From assembly GCA_002842215.1 (NCBI GenBank), contig PHCC01000020.1, positions 23,542 to 87,541 on the forward strand: a DNA stretch of 64,000 bases, given 5' to 3'. The notes beneath the pieces are model-generated. The model was not told the origin of the DNA. It searched no databases and saw nothing but the letters and a program-made list of their open reading frames with translations. Shown here in pieces: positions 36,787 through 43,831 of the stretch (the first letter of the stretch is position 1; every line of letters starts with the position of its first letter). This DNA is from Betaproteobacteria bacterium HGW-Betaproteobacteria-9. GTDB lineage: Bacteria; Pseudomonadota; Gammaproteobacteria; Burkholderiales; Burkholderiaceae_C. The position numbers and the translations under genes were made by a program.

Positions 36787-37572
36787 TCAGGTTTTGATGG
36801 CGGCGTACAGACCGGTGACCCGGTCCATCACGCTCAACAGGTTTTCGCTTGTCACGAACACGTCGGACAAGGGTTTGGCGGCGGCGCCCGACGTCTGCAT
36901 GCGCTGCAGGGCCTGGTCGAGAAAGAACCACTGGCCATCGGCCAGCGCCAGTTCGTCGCGGATGCGGCTGGTTGCCTCGGGGGCGTTGCGCAGCAGGTCC
37001 ATGGCGGTCAGGAACTCGGTGCGCGCTTTGCCGATTTCGGCGGTTGCGGAGGGCGCATCGATCGGCAGCGTTGCCGCAAAGTAGAGCTTGGCCATGCGTT
37101 GCGAGAGCATGCGCTGGCGCCCGGCCACGTTGACCAGTTTGCCCACGGGGCGGCCGGAGGCGGCTTCGTACTGCAGCGTGCCCTGGTGGGCCAGCGCCAG
37201 CACGCGGGCATCGGCCTGCAGCACGGCGGCAGCGCCCGGCTTGCCCGGCGCTGCGCCCACGAGCGCGGTCTTGTAGTCGCTCCACGCGCCTTCGAGCTTG
37301 ATGTAGGTGTCGCGGATGTCGTTCGAGGGCGCGTAGGCCTTGAGTTCGACGAGCTGGCGGTCGAACAAGGCCATCGATTTGTCGAGCACCACCTGCGCGT
37401 TGGCGCTTTGGGTCTTGTGCACCAGGGCCAGCCAGGCCTTGCCCATGCGCTGCGAAAGCATGCGCTGGCGGCCGGCCTTGTTGATGGCGTCATTGAGGTC
37501 CACCACCTGGGCCTGCACGCCCGGGGTGGTGGCCGCTGCTGCGGCCAGGATCATCAGATGTCGGCGTTGCAT
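36787..37572 (-). CDS. Periplasmic tandem P-box (NarX/PilJ-like) protein in the nir operon
   Basis: Predicted 261-residue exported protein (signal peptide MQRRHLMILAAAAATTPGVQ then AQ). The mature part holds two four-helix-like repeats, each opening with a P-box: DAINKAGRQRMLSQRM (28-43) and NVAGRQRMLSQRM (148-160). NarX, the E. coli nitrate sensor, has a similar P-box (INKAG..RM) that binds nitrate, and PilJ-type domains share it. I infer that this protein binds nitrate or nitrite in the periplasm. It has no output domain and no membrane anchor beyond the signal. Located between nirB (8 bases) and nirD (10 bases), both with TGAGGA sites, so it is translated within the operon. Confidence 0.8.
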   Translation of the reverse strand: MQRRHLMILAAAAATTPGVQAQVVDLNDAINKAGRQRMLSQRMGKAWLALVHKTQSANAQVVLDKSMALFDRQLVELKAYAPSNDIRDTYIKLEGAWSDYKTALVGAAPGKPGAAAVLQADARVLALAHQGTLQYEAASGRPVGKLVNVAGRQRMLSQRMAKLYFAATLPIDAPSATAEIGKARTEFLTAMDLLRNAPEATSRIRDELALADGQWFFLDQALQRMQTSGAAAKPLSDVFVTSENLLSVMDRVTGLYAAIKT

Positions 37573-37580
37573 GACGGTCC

Positions 37581-40043
37581 TCAGGCGGGCACGAGCGGGA
37601 TGAACTGGCGCGTGTCCACGGCCGCTTCCTGGAAGTCGAACCACGGATCGGGTTCGCCGTCGAGCGCGAACTGCAGGCGTTCCCACAATGCCTTGCGGCC
37701 TTCGGCGTCGTCCAGGATGCGCTTCTTCACGTGGTCCAGGCCCACGCGGTTGATGTAGTGCACCGTGCGCTCCAGGTACCAGCCTTCGGTGCGGTACAGC
37801 TCCATGAAGGCGCCGGTGTACTCCATCACTTCTTCGGCGGTCTTGAGCTTCACAAAGAAGTGCGCCACCTCGGTCTTGATGCCGCCGTTGCCGGCCACGT
37901 ACATCTCCCAGCCCGAGTCCACGCCGATGATGCCGACGTCCTTGATGCCGGCCTCGGCGCAATTGCGCGGGCAGCCTGACACGGCGAACTTCACCTTGTG
38001 CGGCGCGTACATGCGCCACATGGCGCGCTCCAGGTCCTTGCCCATCTGGGTGCTGTCCTGCGTGCCCATGCGGCACCACTCGGAACCCACGCAGGTCTTC
38101 ACCGTGCGCAGCGCCTTGGCGTAGGCGTGGCCGCTGGGCATGCCGATGTCTTTCCAGACGTTGACCAGGTCTTCCTTCTTCACGCCCAGCAGGTCGATGC
38201 GTTGTCCGCCGGTGACCTTGACGGTCGGGATCTTGTACTTGTCCACCGCGTCGGCGATGCGGCGCAGCTCGTCGGCCGTGGTCTCGCCGCCCCACATGCG
38301 TGGGATGACCGAATAGGTGCCGTCTTTCTGGATGTTGGCGTGCGAGCGCTCGTTGATGTAGCGGCTCTGCGGGTCGTCCTTCGCCTCTTTGGGCCAGGTG
38401 CTGATCAGGTAGTAGTTGATCGCCGGGCGGCAGCTCGCGCAGCCGTTGGGCGTCTTCCAGCCCAGGTGCGAAAACACGGCGCTGGTGGTCAGCAGCTTGC
38501 TGCCGTCGGCCAGCGGCGTGCGGATCGCTTCGCGCACCGCTTCGTGGCCGTGGTCGGTGCAGCCGCACATGGCCTTGAGCTTGGGCGTGGCCGAGTAGTC
38601 GCCGCCGGCGGTGAACATCAGGATCTGCTCGACCAGGCCGGTGCACGAACCACACGACGCGCTGGCCTTGGTGTGCTTCTTGACCTCGTCCAGCGTGAAC
38701 AGGCCCTTGTCCTTGATGGCCTTGCAGATCGCGCCCTTGGTCACGCCGTTGCAGCCGCAGACCTCGTCGCTGTCTTTCATGGCGGCGGCTTTGCTGTGGC
38801 CTTCGTGGCCGGTGTCGCCGATGTTGGATTCGCCGAACATCAGCTTGTCGCGGATGTCGGCCACGCTGCGGCCTTCGCGCAGCAGCTTGAAGTACCAGCT
38901 GCCGTCCACCGTGTCGCCGTACAGGCAGGCGCCCACCAGCTTGTCACCCTGAATCACCAGCTTCTTGTAGACGCCACCCGAGGGGTCGCTCATCACGATC
39001 TCTTCGGTGTCGTCGCCACCGGTGAAGTTGCCGGCGCTGAAGAGGTCGATGCCCGTGACCTTGAGCTTGGTCGAGGTGAGCGAACCGGTGTAGCGGCCGA
39101 TGCCGAACTCGGCCAGGTGCGTGGCCAGCACCTTGCCCTGCTCGAACAGCGGCGCCACCAGGCCGTAGGCGATGCCGCGGTGCGCCGCGCATTCACCCAC
39201 CGCGTAGATGCGTGCATCGGTCACGGTCTGCATGGTGTCGCTCACCACGATGCCCTTGTTCACGTGCAGGCGCATGCGCTCGGCCAGTTCGGTGTTGGGG
39301 CGGATGCCCACGGCCATCACCAGCAGGTCGGCCGGCAACTCGGTGCCGTCCTTGAAGCGGATCGCCTTGACGCGGCCGTCTTCACCGCCCACCAGCTCCT
39401 GCGTCTGTGCGCCGATCAGGAACTTCATGCCGCGCTCTTCCAGCGACTTCTGCAGCAGCTTGCCCGCCACGTCGTCGAGCTGGCGCTCCATCAGCCAGGG
39501 CGCCACGTGCACCACGCTGACCGTCATGCCGCGCTTCATCAGGCCGTTGGCCGCTTCCAGGCCCAGCAGGCCGCCGCCGATGACGACCGCGTGCTTGTAT
39601 TGCGCGGCGGCGTCGATCATGGCCTGCGTGTCGGCGATGTCGCGATAGGCCAGCACGCCCTTCAGGTCTTTGCCGGGGATGGGCAGGATGAAGGGGTTGG
39701 AGCCGGTCGCCATGATCAGGCGGTCGTATTCGGCCGAGACGGGCTCGCCGTTCGGGCCGACCGCGTGCACCACGCGCTTGACGCGGTCCACCTCGGTCAC
39801 CTTGTAGCCGGCGTGCAGCGTGATGCCGTTGTCGGTGTACCAACTCCAGTCGTTGAGCACGATCTCTTCCAGCGTCTGCTCGCCCGCGAGCACCGGCGAG
39901 AGCAGGATGCGGTTGTAGTTGGGGTGGGGCTCCGCGCCGAAGACGGTGATGTCGTAGAACTCGGGCGCGATTTTCAGCAGCTCTTCAAGCGTGCGCACAC
40001 CGGCCATGCCGTTGCCCACCATCACCAGTTTGGATTTTTTCAT
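37581..40043 (-). CDS. nirB: Assimilatory nitrite reductase (NADH) large subunit
   Basis: Predicted 820-residue cytoplasmic enzyme that reduces nitrite to ammonium with NAD(P)H. Order of parts: FAD/NAD binding (LVMVGNGMAGVRTLEELLK; AVVIGGGLLGLEAANGLMKR), a BFD-type [2Fe-2S] domain (VCGCNGVTKGAICKAIKD; SASCGSCTGLVEQIL), then the sulfite/nitrite reductase repeats with the siroheme/[4Fe-4S] ligands in CVGSEWC and SGCPRNCAEAG. The length is typical. The start MKKSKLVMVG has GGAG upstream. First gene of the operon running to cobA. Expression is probably controlled at the leader described at 40044-40269. Confidence 0.97.
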   Translation of the reverse strand: MKKSKLVMVGNGMAGVRTLEELLKIAPEFYDITVFGAEPHPNYNRILLSPVLAGEQTLEEIVLNDWSWYTDNGITLHAGYKVTEVDRVKRVVHAVGPNGEPVSAEYDRLIMATGSNPFILPIPGKDLKGVLAYRDIADTQAMIDAAAQYKHAVVIGGGLLGLEAANGLMKRGMTVSVVHVAPWLMERQLDDVAGKLLQKSLEERGMKFLIGAQTQELVGGEDGRVKAIRFKDGTELPADLLVMAVGIRPNTELAERMRLHVNKGIVVSDTMQTVTDARIYAVGECAAHRGIAYGLVAPLFEQGKVLATHLAEFGIGRYTGSLTSTKLKVTGIDLFSAGNFTGGDDTEEIVMSDPSGGVYKKLVIQGDKLVGACLYGDTVDGSWYFKLLREGRSVADIRDKLMFGESNIGDTGHEGHSKAAAMKDSDEVCGCNGVTKGAICKAIKDKGLFTLDEVKKHTKASASCGSCTGLVEQILMFTAGGDYSATPKLKAMCGCTDHGHEAVREAIRTPLADGSKLLTTSAVFSHLGWKTPNGCASCRPAINYYLISTWPKEAKDDPQSRYINERSHANIQKDGTYSVIPRMWGGETTADELRRIADAVDKYKIPTVKVTGGQRIDLLGVKKEDLVNVWKDIGMPSGHAYAKALRTVKTCVGSEWCRMGTQDSTQMGKDLERAMWRMYAPHKVKFAVSGCPRNCAEAGIKDVGIIGVDSGWEMYVAGNGGIKTEVAHFFVKLKTAEEVMEYTGAFMELYRTEGWYLERTVHYINRVGLDHVKKRILDDAEGRKALWERLQFALDGEPDPWFDFQEAAVDTRQFIPLVPA

Positions 40044-40269
40044 CGCGGCTACTCCAGTTGCGGTTCGCTAACAAAGGTTGGGTGCAGGCCAAGGCGTGCG
40101 TGTGGACGCACAGGCGCCTGGGCACCAGGAAAGTTCTGGGAAAAGAAAGTTCAATGGCCGTTGGCCAAAGTCGGGCTTGCCAAGTTGCAAGACCGAGATC
40201 ACGCTGCACACGTCGTTGTATGCAGAGCCCACGACGCTGCGGTCGGGGTCGGGCGCTTCGTCACGCCCG
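40044..40269 (-). promoter_or_regulatory. Long nirB leader with two ANTAR-like hairpins and an attenuator
   Basis: From the predicted +1 near 40269 the minus-strand RNA starts with hairpin P1: stem CGGGCG/CGCCCG (the DNA repeat extends it to 40271-40248), a U-G pair, and loop GACGAA. Hairpin P2 (40225-40204) has an eight-base-pair stem CUGCAUAC/GUGUGCAG and six-base loop AACGAC. ANTAR targets described in the literature are two hairpins with six-base loops having A at position 1 and G at position 4. P2 matches fully; P1 matches at G4 and shares the ACGA core. A terminator follows at 40167-40141. All pairings were found by eye. Confidence 0.7.
40141..40167 (-). terminator. Attenuator-type terminator in the nirB leader
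   Basis: Read on the minus strand: stem TGGCC-AAC-GGCCA (five base pairs), then TTGAACTTTCTTTT. It is about 100 bases before nirB, so it would end transcription ahead of the operon. A competing stem pairs TTGGC (40183-40179) with GCCAA (40165-40161), which uses part of the terminator's left arm. Confidence 0.6.
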
Positions 40270-40279
40270 ACTGGGTCAG

Positions 40280-40295
40280 TGCAAAAGCTGTGCCA
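40280..40295 (-). promoter_or_regulatory. Sigma-54 (-24/-12) promoter of the nirB operon
   Basis: On the minus strand, TGGCACAGCTTTTGCA fits the RpoN consensus TGGCAC-N5-TTGCW exactly, with GG and GC ten bases apart. Predicted +1 is near 40269. Nitrogen-limitation control through NtrC would be expected; GTGGCGCGTTGGGGTGC at 40318-40334 is a weak candidate NtrC site just upstream. Confidence 0.85.
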
Positions 40296-40396
40296 TATGA
40301 TCCGGCGCTCGGCGGGGGTGGCGCGTTGGGGTGCTCGCAGCGATGATCTGTGGCCTGCCTGTGTCACGCTCCGGTTTATCCAAGTCCTTGATTCAT

Positions 40397-41692
40397 ATGA
40401 CTTCTGCGCTGGTTTTTCTCGAAGGTTCTGCGAACCCTCAACCGCTGGTGAACGACCTGGAGGCCTGCGGGGTTCAGGTGCTCGCCGTGCTGGATGCGGG
40501 CAGCAAATTGGTGCAGGGCGCGGTGCGCCATGCACCAGACTTGGTGATTGGAGAGGTGCCGCAGCCCGGCGACGCGCTGTTTGAGGTCACCAAGACGCTG
40601 GCCAGCGTGGCCCCGTGCCCGGTGATCGTGTTCACGCTCGACACCGACGCCGCCCGCACCGAGCGCGCGGTGGCCTCGGGCATCCACGCCTGGGTGGTCA
40701 ACGGCTACGGCGCGCAGCGCCTGCGCCCGCTCATGCACCTGGCCCAGGCGCGCTTCAAGCGCGAGCAGGCCTTGCTCGACGAACTGAAAGACGTGACCAC
40801 ACGCTTCGAAGAGCGCAAGGCCGTGGAGCGCGCCAAGGGCATCCTCATGAGTGCGCGCCAGGTGTCGGACGACGCCGCGTTCGAGATCCTGCGCACCGCT
40901 TCCATGCACAGCAACCAGCGGCTCGGCCAGGTGGCGCAACACATCATCCAGTCGGCGCACTTTGCTGAAGGGCTGAACCGCGCCGGACAGCTGCGCATGC
41001 TGTCGCAGCGCCTCGTCAAACACTGGCTGCTGCGCCTCTCGGGCGTGCAGGCCACGCGCCACCAGGCCCTGCAGGCCGACTCGGTGCAGCGCATCGACGC
41101 CAACCTCGCGCTGCTCGGCAAAAACCTCTCCCAGCCCACCTTTGGCGACCTGCTGAAGCCGGTGGTGGACACCTGGAAACGCCTGAAGAAAGCCCTGATG
41201 GCCGAGCCCGCGCCCGAGCAGCTCGCGGCCATCGATGCGCTGGCCGAACAGCTGCTGCAGCACGCCGAGCGCCTCACAGCCAGCCTGGAGAGCGCGGGCA
41301 GCGTGGCGCCGCTGCGCATGCTCAACATGGCCGGGCGCCAGCGCATGCTGTCGCAGCGTTTTGCCAAGCTGGCGCTGCTCGGTGCGCTGGAAACCGGCGG
41401 GCCGCTGCAGCAGCGCCGGGCCGAGATGGAAGCCGTGCGCCAGGGTTTCGAGCAGGGTCTGGCCTATCTGAACGGCCTGCCGCTGTCCACGCCCGACATC
41501 CGCCGCACGCTGGAGGACGCCACCGAGGGCTGGCAAGCGCTGCTCGCGGGCGCCGACCATGTGCACCGCCCGGCCGGGCGCGACCGCCTGCTGCGCCTCG
41601 AAGGCCTGGCCGCCGCCAGCGAAAGCCTGCTCGACAACTTCGAAACCCTGTCCGCACAGTACGAGCGCAGCATGCAGATGCTGATGGGCTGA
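40397..41692 (+). CDS. ANTAR antiterminator with degenerate receiver and two P-box sensor modules
   Basis: Predicted 431-residue soluble protein. Residues 1-115 fold like a NasT receiver, but the phosphoacceptor position is Glu53 (DLVIGEVPQ) and the conserved Lys after the fifth strand is missing (WVVNGYG). Residues of about 125-185 are an ANTAR RNA-binding domain (EERKAVERAKGILMSARQVS, AFEILRTASM). Two P-box motifs follow: LNRAGQLRMLSQRL (193-206) and LNMAGRQRMLSQRF (309-322), each heading a helical module like NarX/PilJ sensors. Klebsiella NasR joins a nitrate-binding NIT domain to ANTAR; NasT pairs with a separate NasS. This protein has neither NIT nor NasS partner nearby. I infer it senses nitrate or nitrite directly and acts on the nirB leader. 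Start ATG 40397 has no strong ribosome-binding site; an in-frame ATG at 40331 is possible. Confidence 0.85.
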   Translation: MTSALVFLEGSANPQPLVNDLEACGVQVLAVLDAGSKLVQGAVRHAPDLVIGEVPQPGDALFEVTKTLASVAPCPVIVFTLDTDAARTERAVASGIHAWVVNGYGAQRLRPLMHLAQARFKREQALLDELKDVTTRFEERKAVERAKGILMSARQVSDDAAFEILRTASMHSNQRLGQVAQHIIQSAHFAEGLNRAGQLRMLSQRLVKHWLLRLSGVQATRHQALQADSVQRIDANLALLGKNLSQPTFGDLLKPVVDTWKRLKKALMAEPAPEQLAAIDALAEQLLQHAERLTASLESAGSVAPLRMLNMAGRQRMLSQRFAKLALLGALETGGPLQQRRAEMEAVRQGFEQGLAYLNGLPLSTPDIRRTLEDATEGWQALLAGADHVHRPAGRDRLLRLEGLAAASESLLDNFETLSAQYERSMQMLMG

Positions 41693-41698
41693 TGACGC

Positions 41699-43453
41699 AT
41701 GGCCTTTGAGCTCGACATCGGCTTTGTGTCCCTCGCGGGCCGCAAAGACATCAACGAAGACTTCTGCGCCGCCATGCTGCCCGCCGAGGGGCAGGAAGAC
41801 ATGGGCTCCATCGTCGCCATCGCCGACGGCGTGAGCGCGGGCGGCATGGGCCGCGAAGCCGCGCAGACCACCGTCACGAGCCTGGTGCGCGACTACTACG
41901 GCACCCCCGAAACCTGGGACACCACCGTCGCGCTCGACCGCATCATCGGCGCCCAGAACGCCTGGCTCGCCGGCATCAACCGCCGCCGCCAACCCGCCAT
42001 GGGCCTGACCACGCTCACCGCGCTCGTGCTGCGCGGCCAGTCGTACACCCTGGCCCATGTGGGCGATTCGCGCTGCTACCTGCTGCGCGAAGACGAAACG
42101 CTGCAGCTCACGCACGACCACGTCGTCAACCACCCCGACTTCAGACACCAGCTGCTGCGCTCCGTGGGCGTCGAAGACCACCTCGTGGTGGACTACCTGC
42201 AGGGCGAGCTGCAGGTCGGCGACAGCTTCGTGCTGCTCACCGACGGCGTGCACGGCCGCCTGCCCGAACGCCGCTGGCGCGAATGTGCCGCCCTGCCCAC
42301 CGCGCAAGAAGCCGCCCGCTGGCTCGTGGACACCGCCCACGCCGCCGGCAGCGACGACAACCTCACTGCCGTCGTGGTGCGCGTGCGAGGCCTGCTCGAC
42401 GCCAACCTGCACGACGCCAACCGCGCCGCCCAGAGCCTGCCCATCCCGCCGCGCCTGCGCGTGGGTGAAGCCATCGACGGCTTCATCGTCACCGCGCTCG
42501 TGGCCGACAACGGCATCAACTTGCTCTACCAGCTGCGCGACCCCGCCACCCAGAGCCTCTACGCCCTCAAGACCCTCCACCCTGCCCGCGCGCACGACCA
42601 GGACGAACGCGCCATGCTCGCGCACGAAGCCTGGCTCGCCCGGCGCATGGTGTCGTCCCGCGCCGCCGGCAATCTGGTCCAGGTGCACGAACAGCTGCCC
42701 ACCGGCCAGGCGCGCTCGGCCTATTACCTGCTCTACGACTGGCACGGCGGCGAAACCCTGCAGCAGACACTGGACCAGCAACACCGGCTCGGTGCCCTGC
42801 AGGCCGTGAGCGCCGCCATGCAGACCCTGCGCGTGCTCGGCCTGCTGCACCGCCAGGGCGTGATCCACCGCGACATCAAACCCGCCAACCTGCACCAGGG
42901 CGACGACGGCGTGCTGCGCGTGCTCGACCTCGGCGTGGCCCTCAGCGGGCGCGAACCCGAAAGCATGCGCCGCCTGCACGCCGGCACGCCGAGTTACATC
43001 AACCCCGAACAGTGGGGCCATCACAGCAAGTCCAACAATGGCAGCGCCACCGAAGGCGAGCCCGAGCTGCCCGACGCGCAGAGCGACCTCTTCGCACTCG
43101 GCGTCACGCTCTACCAACTGCTCACCGGCAAGCTGCCCTACGGCGAGGTGTTGCCCTACCAGCTGGGCCGCTACTACCGCGACCCCACCGCCCCCAGCCG
43201 CCACAACCCCGAAGTGCCGATCTGGCTCGACCACGTGCTGCTCAAAGCCGTGGCACGCGACAAAAGCCAGCGCTTCGAAACCGCCGAAGAGTTCCTGCTG
43301 GCGCTGGAGCGCGGCGCCTCACGCCCGCTCACCGTGCCGCCCGCTTCGGCGCTGCTGCAACGCGACCCGACGATGTTGTGGAAGCTGCTGCTGGGGTTCA
43401 GCGTGATGTTCAATTTGCTGCTGGTGTATTGGTTGTTGTTTTTGCCGAAGTGA
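41699..43453 (+). CDS. Bifunctional PP2C phosphatase / Ser-Thr protein kinase
   Basis: Predicted 584-residue membrane-anchored protein. The N-terminal PP2C domain (1-235) has its metal-binding motifs: NEDFCAA, VAIADGVSAGGMGREA, LAHVGDSRCYLLR, LLTDGVHGRL and GSDDNLTAVVVRV. The kinase domain (about 260-545) has an ALKTLHP lysine, HRDIKPANLH and VLDLGVAL, with DLG in place of DFG. One transmembrane helix ends the protein (LLGFSVMFNLLLVYWLLFLP). Genes of this type lie in nitrate-assimilation clusters, as in Pseudomonas aeruginosa between nirB and a nitrate transporter gene; the targets are unknown. It starts six bases after the ANTAR gene and is surely co-transcribed. Confidence 0.88.
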   Translation: MAFELDIGFVSLAGRKDINEDFCAAMLPAEGQEDMGSIVAIADGVSAGGMGREAAQTTVTSLVRDYYGTPETWDTTVALDRIIGAQNAWLAGINRRRQPAMGLTTLTALVLRGQSYTLAHVGDSRCYLLREDETLQLTHDHVVNHPDFRHQLLRSVGVEDHLVVDYLQGELQVGDSFVLLTDGVHGRLPERRWRECAALPTAQEAARWLVDTAHAAGSDDNLTAVVVRVRGLLDANLHDANRAAQSLPIPPRLRVGEAIDGFIVTALVADNGINLLYQLRDPATQSLYALKTLHPARAHDQDERAMLAHEAWLARRMVSSRAAGNLVQVHEQLPTGQARSAYYLLYDWHGGETLQQTLDQQHRLGALQAVSAAMQTLRVLGLLHRQGVIHRDIKPANLHQGDDGVLRVLDLGVALSGREPESMRRLHAGTPSYINPEQWGHHSKSNNGSATEGEPELPDAQSDLFALGVTLYQLLTGKLPYGEVLPYQLGRYYRDPTAPSRHNPEVPIWLDHVLLKAVARDKSQRFETAEEFLLALERGASRPLTVPPASALLQRDPTMLWKLLLGFSVMFNLLLVYWLLFLPK

Positions 43454-43831
43454 GGGCGGGCTGTGCGTCCACATGTTCAGCATGGCTGGGATGTGATGGA
43501 TTGATCACGCATTGCGGGGGAGGGTTGTCGACCCGTTGTTGACGTTCAAACTCTTGACCTGAACGGCGGCAGTGCAGCGACTGCCGTCAGTCGTAGTCAG
43601 GACCTGGGTTCAAGGTGTCTGGCTCGAAGCCGTCACCGGCTCACCCTGCAGCGCGGCGGAATCAATGATCGGTATCGAGGGAGCTGCAGTCATGCAGTCG
43701 GTCGGGAAATCTCCGATCCAGTGTCCAGTTCCAGTATGCGGCCGCGGAGAGCTGCTTGCATCCGGTAGACCGATCAGAAGATCGTCAACGCGGATCGTCG
43801 CCGCGAGCTCAACCTGGGCGCCATGCGGGCG
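43454..43831. other. Non-coding gap between nitrate and copper regions
   Basis: About 380 bases without a convincing gene. The open frame 43572-44006 runs into the copA coding region antisense and looks like chance. GC content seems a little lower than in the flanks. No tRNA, transposase remnant, direct repeat or clear terminator was recognised. It may mark an insertion boundary of the copper region. Confidence 0.5.
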
